From contig VFIW01000001.1 of the NCBI GenBank assembly GCA_006386115.1, positions 62,001 through 126,000 of the forward strand: DNA of 64,000 bases, given 5' to 3'. Position numbers and translations under genes: made by a program. The notes beneath the pieces were generated by a model, which saw nothing but the letters and a program-made list of their open reading frames with translations, was not told the DNA's origin and did not search any database. This DNA comes from Globisporangium splendens (taxonomy: Eukaryota > Oomycota > Peronosporomycetes > Pythiales > Pythiaceae). Each line of letters starts with the position of its first letter. Position 1 is the first letter of the stretch. Of this stretch, positions 33,747-44,797 are shown in pieces.

Positions 33747-35171
33747 CTATTGTCCCATGGCACTAATGAGAAAGTCCCGATTCGTGTGGGTCTTTCGCGT
33801 TGGGTGATTCCGGTGCACCGCGTCAAAGCACCGAGTGCACGTCGCATCGCCGCGGCACTCGTGACACACGACGTCGGCGAGCGCATTGCGGCACACGATG
33901 CACTTGGCCGGCTGCACAGGCAGCTTCGTCCACGTCAGGAGGACGTTATTGTCCTCCTGGCTGTTAAGACGGCGCTTGTGCTCGTCGTCGGCGTAGCACG
34001 CGATGCAGAACCGCGTGCCGCTCTCGTTGCACCACGCATCGCAAAGTTCACTTTGCACTGTACGCATCCGCACTTTGAGCTGCTCGTTCTCGAAGTGCTG
34101 CATCGCCTGCAGCACGAGGTCACGGTAGAACGCGAGGCGTGTGTCGTCCGTGAGTCGCGTCCAGCATTGCAAGTGGATGGTCTCGAGAAAGGCGGCACGG
34201 GTGTCCATGTAGGCGAGAAAGGCACGCTCTGTGATATACGAGCCACCATCGTTCAAGTGGAGTAGCTCTTGGAGGAATGGCAGGAGACGCATCTCGTCCG
34301 TCGCGCCTTCGCATGCCGTGATCAGCATTTGCCGAAGCTCACTCTTGAGGATCGCTTGTTGGCTGCTGCTTCCGCTGTTGTTGCTGTTGGTCACTGTAGA
34401 GAACTGGTCAAACCAGAGCAGAAGCATCTTGCACGTGGCAAGCTGCCATCGATCGAGCACAAACAACGCACAAAGCAGCTCGCGAATGTCCACTCTCAGC
34501 GCGCAGCCGGTACGCTGGAACGCCTGAAACACGCTCTTCAAGCGTGTCGTGATCTCAGCAAACCGCGATGACTGCGCATCGACACGCAGTGCATTCTGGA
34601 GCGCGATCTCGAGCTGCGCGAGCGTGACGTCGGAGTTCGGGAATGCGCGACGACACTCGCGGACAAAGTCGCCTAGCTAGGTAGGCTGTATTGGTGATGA
34701 TGCGGGACTCGCAGGTGCAAGTACGGACGAACTGGTAGACGATGACACCAAGTTGCGCTTGACTGAGGCTGCTGCCATGACCTCGCATGTGATCGCATAG
34801 AAATTGCGCACGTGGTGCCACCGCGTGTGGTACAAGAAGCTTCGCTGCTGCTCCTGCTGGTTCAGCACGATCTGCACGATGGCATCGGCATCGCGCACGC
34901 GCGTCAGCTCTCGCAGTTCCTTGAGTCTCTCCTTACCTCGTCCGATCGGCGAGGTTGCTGCTGATACTGGTGAAAGCGGTGGTGAGCGAATGCGCTTCTC
35001 GACGCAGGCTGACAACGGTAGTCGGCGATGAGATGAGTGGACATCCTCCAGCTTCAAACGTGGCTTCAGCATCCCATCAGATTCTGCTAATGACGAGTTC
35101 TTGGCGGTGGAAGCGGCGTTTTTCCAAATAGTCAGCCTCCAAGAAAAGTTTCTTCTCCCAGACGACGCCAT
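33747..35171 (-). CDS. B-box zinc-finger protein, unknown function
   Basis: Exons 35171-34725 and 34676-33747 (458 aa), joined by a 48 nt intron (GTACTTG...CCTAG) that removes an in-frame TAG. The N-terminal third is basic and Ser-rich, with a possible IQ-like helix (LNQQEQQRSFLYHTRW). The middle is helical (FVRECRRAFPNSDVTLAQ ... FQAFQRTGCALRVDIREL) and resembles an EF-hand-like or armadillo-like helical array, without clear motifs. The C-terminus has a B-box type zinc finger (CIVCRNALADVVCHEC ... CFDAVHRNHPTRKTH). A shorter intron or a different donor is possible. No RING is present, so it is not a TRIM protein. Function unknown. Confidence 0.7.
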
Positions 35172-35203
35172 AGCCAAGAAAACGAGAAAAGCAAATCCGA
35201 GTC

Positions 35204-36043
35204 ATGGCTGACCTCGTGTTCGATGCAGCGACTTCAGCGACTTCAGCGACCTCAGCAGCAGCTGATAACCAAGAAGAAGAGGAGTCGTCGCATGTGTTTG
35301 GCGCGATCCCGTACGAGCGCGTACTCTCGATCGCCGAATGCAAGCGACTCGAGAGATCCGAGCAGCGGCTTCACGACCGACTGGATCAGATCGTGCACCT
35401 GTGGGTTCGAGATGCACGCTCGTTTCGCCATGGCCGACCCAGTGATGTGTACGTAGCCAAATGCACTGTGGTTGCAAATGTGATCTGGATGGTGCGGCTC
35501 ATGGTTGAGAGTGTGTTGCCTTTCTTTTATAGTCCTTCGTTCTCGCTGCGGCTTCATCTGTCGCTCCCTATTGCAGAATTGCGGGTACGTTGTCGTTTTT
35601 GGCTTCTGTATCGGATACACAATGCACACAATGCATTTATAAAGCGGGAACACGACATTGATTCCCTGCGTAGGACATAATCCAGGAGCAGTTCGCGCAC
35701 CTCTCGGCGTACAACGAAGCAGTCGACGGCGCACTGCACCTCGTGCACAATGGTCGCGTGCTGGAAAACGGCAACCAACTGGCGGAGTACGTCGTCGCAT
35801 CCGAGTCGTCGAGGCCATCGCTACTGGAGAAGCGTGCCGCTGGCCACGCGCTGTGGTCTCGACCGTTTGCAGGTACGTAATTGCGCGGAAAAGGATGACC
35901 TTCCGGCCAAGTACTAATATGTTCGGACTTACTTGCGGGTCATGAGCAACATGAACGTAGGCATCATTTGGGTCGTCCCCTTCCGCCCTCTGCGCTCCAC
36001 ACCCATCGAATGGGGAAACGGAGCCTTCGTCTCGCCATCATAA
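35204..36043 (+). CDS. Hypothetical protein, unknown family
   Basis: Exons 35204-35584, 35674-35872 and 35961-36043 (220 aa). Introns are GTACGT...GCGTAG and GTACGT...AACGTAG, the second with a TACTAAT branch-point-like site. The product has an acidic N-terminus, a helical part (CKRLERSEQRLHDRLDQI), a helical middle (EQFAHLSAYNEAVDGALH) and a hydrophobic C-terminal stretch (GIIWVVPFRPLRS). The hydrophobic segment encoded by about 35447-35575 may instead be intronic, because a GTGTAC donor at 35447 also joins exon 2 in phase, which would give a shorter protein. It starts 33 bp from the divergent B-box gene, so the two probably share a promoter. I do not recognise the family. Confidence 0.6.
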
Positions 36044-36210
36044 CACAAACAGCAATGCCATAACAATCACAGCCAGCGCAGCAGCAAAACAAGTGATGGT
36101 GTATCTATTACCGAAAAATGGGAGCCTGCGTGCCGCTTGATAAATATTCCTCCTCTCTCCTTGTAGACACACCATCGCCCAGGTATTTTCTTCTCACGTG
36201 AAGCATTTCT

Positions 36211-37252
36211 CTAGCGCAGCAACCCCCTTGTCTCGGTCTCCGCGTCGCTCTCGGAATCATCCTCTGAATCGCCATCTTCCTCACTCTGGTCGTAATCGTA
36301 CGAGCCGCGGCGCTTGCGCTGGCTCCATCTCCGTCGTCGGCGATCGCGCGATTTCTCGTTCTTCTTCTCCGGTGACGTGTACGATGGTCCCACGAGCAAG
36401 CGGCCGAGACACGGGATCAAGAACTCGCAGCGGCAGCAGCAGCGGTACAGGAAGCTCTCGTTGTCGCCGTGTTTGCGGCGGCGGCTCTCGCGGTCTTCCT
36501 GCGTCTCGAACTTGTCGTTCAGCGCCGTGACTTCGACGCGCGCCTTGAGCTCCGGCACACGCAGCATCTCGCGCACGTCGTCGATCATCACAGGCGTCGC
36601 GTAGATGTCGAGCGTCCACCGCGCGATCGGCTTGGCGCCCGCCGTGCCGTACAACTCGGCATACAGTGCATACACCTGCGGATTCACGCCGCTGTCAAGG
36701 TACAAACACACAACCACACACGCATATTAGCCACATACAGACGTATATTGACTTCGTATGCGCCTCCATACGCATATACACACCGGTAGTGCGTGGTGGC
36801 GACGAGACCCTTCTTCAGACAATACTCCTTTGGGTCAAAGAGCGAGTAGTTGGTGAGCGGTCCGGGCTTGACGACGGGGCAGTCCGGATCGTCCTCGCTC
36901 AGGATGTACGCCATCCACGCGTCCAGCCAGCTCGTCTCAATGAGGATCCACGCATCGCCGCGCTTCAGCTCGCGCGTGTCGTACTGCAGGATCAGCTCCC
37001 GCTCCTATACATTCGTCCATACAGTTCCACGTATTAATAAAGCCACACGTCCATGTTGAAATGCTGCTTTTGTCTTGCGGAACGTACGAGACGCCGGCGC
37101 TCCTCCGCCGGCGGGCGGCCGAAGATGACGCCATTGTGCGCGGGCGAGAGACTGGTACTGGCGTCGAAGCCGCGCTCCAGGTCGACGTCCGAGAGCTCCA
37201 CCTCCGTCTCCTCCTCCTCGCTCGATGCGCGGCGCCGCCAGAGCTTCATCAT
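36211..37252 (-). CDS. DUSP-domain protein
   Basis: Exons 37252-37088, 37004-36784 and 36691-36211 (288 aa), all in phase. The N-terminus is short, basic and acidic. Residues about 60-165 match the DUSP fold found in ubiquitin-specific proteases: two Trp (SWLDAWMAYI), PGPLTNYSLFDPKEY, LKKGLVATTHYR, then a helix (QVYALYAELYG) and a strand (RWTLDIYA). The C-terminus has a Cys cluster (FLYRCCCRCEFLIPCLG), a basic run (RDRRRRRWSQRKRRG) and an acidic tail. No UCH catalytic Cys/His box is visible, so it is a stand-alone DUSP protein, perhaps a ubiquitin-pathway adaptor. It converges with the gene ending at 36043. Confidence 0.75.
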
Positions 37253-37748
37253 CTTCTTTTGTTTCTTCTGCTTTGTTTTGCGGGTTATTTTTGAGAAGTG
37301 AGCGCTGAAATGTTGCTTGAAGGGAGAGTGCTGCAGCTTTATGTGGTTGGGTACACTTGCGTTATGTGGTTGGGTTACGCTTGAAGACGTAACCCCTTTT
37401 GCCAAATCAGAGGAGAGGAGACAATTGAATCATTAGGAAGGTGGGTTGTTGGTGAGCATAGCTTATTAAAGAGGCTTTTGTCAACCAATGGAGTTGTTTT
37501 AAAGTTGCAGCTGACTCAAACGTCCGCAGCGTACGCTAAGCAAGAAGGGATGGCGTGCGCATGCATGAGTTATTGCGACAACTGATTCAAGACGTCACAT
37601 TTTAAAAAGGTTTTATCCACAGCGAGAAGGTATTGATATCAAACATATACCACAGTACTCTCTCAACATCTACACCGTCATTTGACTGGCAGCATGGACG
37701 TCCTTTAGAACCCCGCATTTTCAGATCTCCCACGTGCACCCAACCAGA
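37253..37748. promoter_or_regulatory. Divergent intergenic/promoter region
   Basis: 496 bp between two divergent ATGs. It contains an inverted pair GGGTTACG...CGTAACCC at about 37372-37395, the same CGTAACC motif seen in other spacers of this window, and AT-rich sequence at about 37600-37680. No gene is seen. Confidence 0.45.
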
Positions 37749-39138
37749 ATGAACCGCGCGAGCATTGGCAGTGACTCGGACGACGACTTGGACGACGAGT
37801 ACGACGACGCACAGGACGTGGAGCTGGGCTTCGTGGCCAAGGTGCAGGACGCCGACGCGCTGCCTCTGCTGCTGCACGCGCAGCCGGACTGGAGCCAGTG
37901 GGATGGCGGCAAGGTGGGTGGCAAGCCCGTGTGGCTCAACCCGCGCACGGTGCCGACGGCCGAGCAGCTCGCGTGCGCCGAGTGCGGCCTCGCGCTGTCG
38001 TTCCTGCTGCAGATCTACTGTCCGCTGGACGACGTGGACGACGCGTTCCACCGCAGCCTCTACGTGTTCTGCTGCCGCCAGGCGGGCTGCTCCAGGCAGG
38101 GCAACGGCAAGGTGTTCCGCGCGCAGTTGCCGCAGCGCAACGAGCTGTACCCCGAGGAGAGCGGCGTGACGCACTTTGAGCCGCCAGTTTCTCGTGAAGT
38201 TCCGTCGTTCTGCGTGCTCTGCAACCAGCGCGCCGTGTTCACGTGCAGTGCGTGCCACGTCGCGCGCTACTGCTCCAAGGAGCATCAGAAGGATCACTGG
38301 AGCCGCGGCGGCCACAAACAGGACTGCGCGACGTGTCTCCAGGAGAATAAGCTCATTGAGACCGGTGTTGAGGATCTCCGAGCGAAGGGGTCCAAGTGGG
38401 TGTTCCCAGAATACGAAATGGTCATCGACCACGAGCCCGATGCGCGCGAGGCTGCGAACGAGTACGTCCCCATTCTCTTATTATTCTCAATGCCCTAGGC
38501 GATGAACCGATTAATGACTTCTTTGTGCGTGTTGTGAACTTGAAGGCATGAAGCAAAGCTGCTGGCGGATTTCGAAAAGAGTGCGTATTCCTGCTGCCAT
38601 TATATGCACACACGCAATAATGCGAACTAACTCTTTGTGTATTTGGTTCATAATAGACAAAGCCGCCGCGCAACGCAGAGCCCAGCAGGACGGTGAAGAG
38701 AGCGACGTGTTTACGGACGACTCGGAGATCGACATCACGCAGCGCGAGCTGAACGACGCCATCGGCTCGAGCCAGGACCAGGACAAGCACTACATCCGCT
38801 TCCTCACGCGCGTCGAGCTCGCCAAGGACCAGGTGCTGCGGTACTCGCGCTGGCACGAGAAGAACGTGCTGTGGGTGCACTCGGGCGGCATTTTGGAGGA
38901 CGAGAATGCGATTCCAGCGTGTCCGCACTGCGGCGGCGAGCGCAAGTTCGAGTTCCAGGTGCTGCCGCAATTGCTGTTCTACCTGCACGTGGACCAGAAG
39001 AGCTCGCTGAGCGAGATCAAGGAGAAGAGCTGCGAGTGGGGCACGCTCGCGATCTACACGTGCGCGAACAGCTGTCCAATAGAGACCAAGTACGCCGAGG
39101 AGTTTCTGCACTACCAGACCCCATACGCCGGTGCCTAA
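37749..39138 (+). CDS. PDCD2: PDCD2-like protein with MYND zinc finger
   Basis: Exons 37749-38461, 38546-38580 and 38657-39138 (409 aa). The 35 nt middle exon (HEAKLLADFEK) joins in phase on both sides. After an acidic N-terminus comes the PDCD2 N-terminal part (LGFVAK, GGKPVWLNP, CAECGLALSFLLQIYCPLD, LYVFCCRQAGC). A MYND finger lies at about 155-193 (CVLCNQRAVFTCSACH...HKQDC). The C-terminal PDCD2 domain carries CPHCGGERKFEFQVLPQLL and ends WGTLAIYTCANSC. PDCD2 proteins chaperone ribosomal protein uS5 in 40S biogenesis in yeast and animals. The MYND insertion is as in metazoan PDCD2. Confidence 0.9.
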
Positions 39139-39486
39139 GCGACCTCAATAGAAGACTTTGCATGCCTTTTGTTTTGTTTTTGAGCACTTGGTACAGTAGA
39201 ACAATGTTCCAGAAGCTCCACGGTCCTCGCTATCAGAGGAGCTCACGTTCAAGGTACTTTTGAAGCCATTTTGATGCACGTCAATGCTGCTGCTAATTAT
39301 ACGCTTTATGGTCAGCAAGTGCTCTTCCATCGGATCTGATAATATGATCTGGTCGCGCGCAGCAGCCTGCCGAAGCAACGTGAGGCTTCCTTGGGACCCT
39401 CAGATAGAGAATCGACACGCGCTGCGCAGAGCGCATAGCTTCGAGGAGAAAGAAGCCTCACTTTCACGCCTGATTGGCAAAGCACC
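39139..39486. other. Intergenic region
   Basis: 348 bp between the PDCD2 stop and the BAR-like gene ATG. Only short frames on either strand; presumably 3' UTR plus promoter. Confidence 0.5.
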
Positions 39487-41259
39487 ATGTCCTCATTACG
39501 CGTCCGAGCGCAAAACAAGGCAAGTCAAACCTCGATGTCCCATGACACCCCTCTGACACAGCACACACTCTCTCATTAGCTCACCCATTGTGCATCGTTG
39601 CTCGTAGCTTTTGAGCACGATCGGTCCCGCCAAGCCGAGCAAGAATGTGCAGTTCGACATGGCGTACGCTGGTTTCGAGAAGACCCACGCGGGAATCGTC
39701 GAACTGGACGCTGCGCTACGGGGCTTCATCATCTCGCTTCGAGGCTTCCACGTCTCAGCCCAGGCGCTCGTCCAAGTGATCGACAATGCTGCAGGCGGAG
39801 GAGCGAACACTGATTCTGGCGGTTCTTCTCCGTCTTACGAGATGAAGCAGTTCGCTAGTGCCATCAAGGCGTCGTTCGTGAAACTGGACGGTCATTTGCT
39901 CAACGAGACCGTGGCGCGATACGAGAAGCGCGTACTCAAGCCGACGCTCGGATGGCTCACGCGTGCCAACGCCGTCAAGCAGCAGGTCGCATTGTTCCAC
40001 GAGGAGAAGACGCTCTTTGATCACTACACGCGCAAGGTCATGGCTTTGCGGGAGGCACGCGATAAACGCGCTGCCGCCGGCAAACCCGAAAAGCCCAAAG
40101 ACGTCGAGAAACTCGTAAGGGTACGTCTAGTAACTCTCCCAATCGTTTGTAGCTCTTCGTTGCAACACCGACTGACTGAGTTAAACTTGCTGCAGAACGA
40201 GCAAAAGTACGCGGCGATCACCAACACGTACGCCAAGATCTCGGATCAGACAATCGCGAACCTGCGGGACTTTGTCAACGCCCGCGACGAGACCCTCACG
40301 CCCATCTTGCATCGTGTACGTCGCTGTCATTATCGTGGCAGCCAACTTGCCTGAGTCAGCTCACGCTTGTCGTTCTTCTGTTTTGTATGTAGCTTTTGGA
40401 ATTCCGCAAGCAATACCCCCAGCAAGTGTATGAGGAATCGCAGAAACTCCCGTGTACCGAGAAGAATGACAGCTCGATTGTTGACGCGGTGCTGGGCAAA
40501 CTCGAGTCGCTCGTGACGAGTAGCCGTCCAGGTGTCAAGGGAACACCAGCAATGCCTACGCAGAAGGAGGTACGAAGTGCAATCTCAGCATGGCGCATAC
40601 AGGTTGGAACTTCGCCTGGTAACCTGGTTGTTTGTTCATAGCACGTGAAGCCAAAGGAAGACGCTGACGTCCCTGTGCAGAGCTTTTCATTCGAGAGCTT
40701 TGTCGGCGAGGCGCCTCCGACAATTCACAATGAAGCCGCTGGTCATGATGCCACTGAAGACGAAAATGCTGGTTTCAACGCCTACCAGCCACCCCCTCCA
40801 CCACCGCCAGCACTCGCGTCACCATCCAGCCCCGACGGATTCTTTATTGACGCGCTCGCGAGTCCAGGGTCGGCATCCACATCTCCATTGGCCACCCCAA
40901 CGCTTTTCGCAGCCCATCAAGTCCAGACAACGCCACCGCCTCCCCCACCACCACGTACCTCGTCCATGTCGATGATGCATTCAACGACTGCGTCTACGCC
41001 ATTCTCAGCGTCCTGGGACGACATTTCGTATCCGTCGAAGTCGTCGGCACCTTCGCCATCGCTGTTCGCGTCCAATTTCAATACGATGTCGACGACGGGG
41101 TCGTCGTTTTCCGCCAACCCGTCGTCCTGGGGAGCGTTTGACGACGTCAATGAACCTCCCAGCACTGTGGCACCACCAAATGGTGGCAATCCGTTAGCCT
41201 TCCAGACCAATTTCGCCGATCTGCACCAGAACGCACTGGGAACAGCACCACACCAATAG
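39487..41259 (+). CDS. BAR-domain-like protein with Pro/Ser-rich tail
   Basis: Exons 39487-39519, 39608-40120, 40196-40315, 40393-40569 and 40642-41259 (486 aa). The first intron is GC-AG (CAAG|GCAAGT ... TCGTAG), the only phase-correct way to link the ATG exon (MSSLRVRAQNK) to LLSTIGPAKPSK. The helical region to about residue 260 (FEKTHAGIVELDAALRG ... VKLDGHLLNETVARYEKR ... DFVNARDETLTPILHR) has the pattern of an amphiphysin/BAR dimer. The C-terminal 200 residues are disordered, with poly-Pro tracts (QPPPPPPPALAS, TTPPPPPPPRTSS), DxF-like and SFxSFVGE motifs and an NPLAF end, as in endocytic adaptors. It likely acts in membrane curvature or endocytosis at the plasma membrane. Confidence 0.75.
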
Positions 41260-41361
41260 CCATCACATATAAAGCTACGTAGAGAGCCGAAGTCACCAAA
41301 TGGATATTGTTTACTGCTTTTGTAGTCTCTATTACCTTCTTGTTGTCGGATTCTTGTGGCT

Positions 41362-43048
41362 TTATTGCAGCACGTAATGCAAGTGCTTCTGTCGCATCGC
41401 TCGTAGCTCCTCGTTTTGCTGCAAGTACTTGTCGCTTTGCATTTCCTGGAGCCGCGAGACGGCGCGCTTGAACGCGACCTTCAGGTCCTGGAGTGCGCAC
41501 AGGTTCTGGATTTGCAAGCCCGCCATTTTAGCAGGGTTGTATGCGCCGACGGGGCCGTCCCAGGAGCTCGCAGCAGGGATGCCCTGCACCACACTCGCCT
41601 CCAGTTGCGCGTTCTTGAGCTTCGCGGCGTCCTCGGTCACATGCGCCTGCTGCTCGATGGACGCGTCGTCAAAGTTGAAGATCTGGCGCGTTGGCACAGC
41701 CGACGAGCACAAGAGCTTCGTGCGGTGCTCATAGAGTTCGTCGATCAGCAAGATAAACCTCCGCGCTTGGTCGTGCTGCTCCATATTCAGACTCGGCACT
41801 TCTTCAAGCACTACAGCACTAAAGCATTCACAGAGCGCTTTGTAATCGGCGGCACCCTTTTCCGTATTGCAGAGCTCGTCAAACGTGATGCGGCAGACAC
41901 CGTTGCGTGCACCGCGGACGTCTAGGTGACGCCCCATCATCACCGGAATCCGCAGCCTTTCCTCTTTCACATCAGAGCCATTGGACTTCAGTAACTCCTG
42001 GTACTTTGCCTCGAGTTGAGCATTCGTGGCATCGTTCAGCGGGTACAGGAGCAGATTTCTGTCCGCGCTATCGTCCTTAGCGGAAGAAGACGAGGACAAC
42101 AGCATGCGGTAGTCGACGTCCGAATGGATCTCAACCACTTTCGTGTGGCGCGCCAGTTGGTCCAGGAACGGCATAAAGTACTCGCGGTTCGTGCCACCAT
42201 GATACAATCCCTGTTATCCGATCACACAGCGTCATGATACGTCACAATTCAATGGAACTCTTCGACTAGCAAGAGAATGACTTGGTACGTACGCTGGGCG
42301 GGGTATTGGACGTCGCGATCATGACGACGCCCTTGCGGAAGAACACGCCAAAGAGCTTGCGCATGATGAGCGCGTCAGCGATGTCGGTGACCTGGAACTC
42401 GTCGAAGCAGAGCACGTGGCTCTCGTCCGCGATCTGCTCGGCCACGCGCGTGATGCCGTCCTTCTTCGGGTCCAGGTCGATGTTCCGCTGTCGTCCGAAC
42501 GTCTTCAACTGGTGTTTCTTGTGCGCCTGGATGCGCTCGTGGACCTCGAGCATGAACTTGTTGAAGTGCACGCGGCGCTTGTGCTTTGTAGCCACGTTCG
42601 CGAAGAACAAGTCCATGAGCATCGACTTGCCCGTGCCCACGCTGCCGTGGAGGTACAAGCCTCGGGGCACCAGAATCTGTGGCGGAGGTGGCGCGGCAGC
42701 CTGGGTCTTGGCGGCTTCACCAGTACTGTCACTCTGTTGCTTGGAGTCCAACTCTGTAGCAGCATTGACGTCGTCTTTGGCTTCGTACTCCTCCCACACT
42801 GGTAGCGCATATCCGCGCATCTGAGTGTGCAGCTTGTCCAAGTACTTCTTGAGCACGTGCGCCTGGGCGTGGTCGTGCGTGACGCTGCCCTGTGCCACGA
42901 GCGACGCGTACACCTGCGACGGCGTCTGCGCGTCGCCAGTGGCGTCACTGCCGTCACTAGAAGCAGCAGAAGAAGCAGACGCAGAGATGCTGTGGCGCGT
43001 AGAGCGCAGCGATGCACCGCGACGACGCAGGAGCGTCTGGAGCAGCAT
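41362..43048 (-). CDS. AFG1: AFG1/LACE1-type mitochondrial ATPase
   Basis: Exons 43048-42293 and 42210-41362 (534 aa), intron GTACGT...TAACAG in phase 0. The N-terminus (MLLQTLLRRRGASLRSTRHS) is Arg/Ser-rich without acids, as in a mitochondrial presequence. Walker A is GSVGTGKS at 135-142 and Walker B LCFDEFQVTD near 213-222, with the sensor TSNTPPS at the exon junction followed by GLYHGG. These and the C-terminal RFILLIDELYEH are typical of the AFG1/ZapE P-loop ATPases that act in mitochondrial protein quality control. ATG 43048 is preferred to an upstream GTG. A TPR-free AAA-like fold with an acidic Q-rich C-terminus completes it. Confidence 0.9.
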
Positions 43049-43406
43049 TGCGAGTCGTGGAGTGAGCACGAACTGCTTTGATGAACGTTGGTTACGCCTT
43101 TATAACGGGTAGAAGGGTTGCTGAATGGGATACACGTATTAAAAAGGTTTAGTTAGACCCATAAATAGACTGGTAAACACTTTATGATATGTAAAAAGGT
43201 CTGTAGATTTTAACAGCGAATGGAAAGATTTTTGCTGGATGTGCTCACAGACGCGAGCCACAAAAGCCTCCCTAGCAGTATTTGAAGGGCGTAATAGTAA
43301 AGTGCGATGCCCTCTCATAACAGTTTGTGTTAATGGAGCGTCATGCTGTCCATGGATGCCCACCATTGCGATCAAGTTGAGTGAATTGATGGCACAAATG
43401 CAGTTT

Positions 43407-43450
<44 letters not shown>

Positions 43451-43546
43451 GGTGTTTTCTTGTGTGTTTCGTGCTTCTATGGCATTAGAAGCACCAGTTC
43501 GCAATCGAACCTCATTATCATGTCCAGCAGCCTACCTCAGGTTGTT
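43049..43546. other. Intergenic region with (TC)n microsatellite at 43409-43448
   Basis: 498 bp between the AFG1-like ATG side and the 3' end of the SWEET gene. A perfect TC dinucleotide tract of about 40 bp lies at 43409-43448, the longest simple repeat in the window. GGTTACGCC near 43089 is another copy of the CGTAACC motif. No gene. Confidence 0.8.
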
Positions 43547-44392
43547 CTATGCTGCTTTGGCTGGAGACGGTGAGACCAAGGCAACGAAACGACTGTCTTC
43601 TTGGAGATCATAACGCAGACTGTGTTGCTGCAATGGCTGAATGTGCACCAAGCTGACGGACAGTTTGCGGTCTCTTGCGTCTCCACCAGCAGGGTATACC
43701 TCCTCGCCAGTCGCACCCATAACTGCTGGCAGTGCATGCTTGACTTTGGATGGACGGTAGATCACGCACAACACCACTTGGACGCCGCTGAGCAGTGCAC
43801 CGAGACAATTCGGCAGGAACACGAAAAAGTCGTACGCCACCATCGTGTAGCCGATCCAGAGACAGCAGTTGACAAAGTTGACGACACACATCGTCGTGGG
43901 CAGCGACGCCGCCGATTTGGTGCGCAGCACGTTCTTGATTGCAGCGAGCGGCGACGCGGACATCGCGATACCACAGACGACCATCACGATCCCAACGACG
44001 TTCTCGATCTCGTGATCGGACTCATGAGTCACATGCGTCGTGGCGAGCACAATGTAAACGGTGAACAGCGCCAACACCACAGCACTAGCGGCAAAGAGCT
44101 TGTGGAGGTATGCTCGGTCGTTGCTCCACCCGTAGAACACGGCGATAAATCCACTGCATGTGAACAGCCCAAAGATCGCGACGACGAAGAGCGGGAAGAT
44201 GTTGTCGACAAGGTATGCGTACGCGACCAGCGTGTAACAGAGCACGAAGAGCAGCACGACGGGCAAGATCCGGACGTCGCCCGTGGCGCGGTGCTTGTGC
44301 ACGCGGTAGAAATCGGGCAGTGGGGAGATGCGCACGGCAATGGACGAGAGGATCGTCAGCACCGTGAAGACTTGATGCATTGTGGATGCCAT
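43547..44392 (-). CDS. SWEET/MtN3-type sugar transporter
   Basis: Single exon, 281 aa from the ATG at 44392 (MASTMHQVF). A longer in-frame start at 44494 adds 34 residues and is less likely, because SWEET N-termini are short. Seven hydrophobic segments are seen. The first triple-helix bundle has the family signature SPLPDFYRVHKHRATGDV and the second has SPLAAIKNVLRTKSAASLP followed by NFVNCCLWIGYTMVAYDFF. The tail after about residue 215 is hydrophilic. SWEETs are facilitative sugar uniporters of the plasma membrane or vacuole. Oomycetes have small SWEET families. No introns. Confidence 0.9.
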   Translation of the reverse strand: MASTMHQVFTVLTILSSIAVRISPLPDFYRVHKHRATGDVRILPVVLLFVLCYTLVAYAYLVDNIFPLFVVAIFGLFTCSGFIAVFYGWSNDRAYLHKLFAASAVVLALFTVYIVLATTHVTHESDHEIENVVGIVMVVCGIAMSASPLAAIKNVLRTKSAASLPTTMCVVNFVNCCLWIGYTMVAYDFFVFLPNCLGALLSGVQVVLCVIYRPSKVKHALPAVMGATGEEVYPAGGDARDRKLSVSLVHIQPLQQHSLRYDLQEDSRFVALVSPSPAKAA

Positions 44393-44797
44393 GTCGAAGG
44401 GCTGCTCTGCTGTGAAGGCAATTGGGAAATTCAGAAATGAGGAGGAGTTGACATGGAACAGCGAACCTACACATCCCACTTGCACCATGTGCATCCCCGT
44501 GGTTTGCGCGCCAGCACGCGATTGCGCGCCAATGGTCGAGGTGACAGCAGGGCAAAACGCTCGTGGCGAAATTGATGAGTGGTCGTCATGTCAGCAGGAT
44601 TGCGCAGTCCTTTTTGAGTTAATCAGCGCATGACCGTCACTCACTGCCAACTCTCTCTTCGTTTCAGTATTGCAATAAACGATAGTTCAACAACAATAGT
44701 TGCAAATAATTGATTGATTGACACTCAGCACAGCACTCCATTTTGACCAACCCAGTTCGCAGCAATGCAGTTTTAGCCAATCCGTTCGCACAAACCT
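44393..44797. other. Divergent promoter region
   Basis: 405 bp between divergent ATGs at 44392 and 44798. AT-rich with ATTGATTGATTG at about 44708-44719. No gene is seen. Confidence 0.45.
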
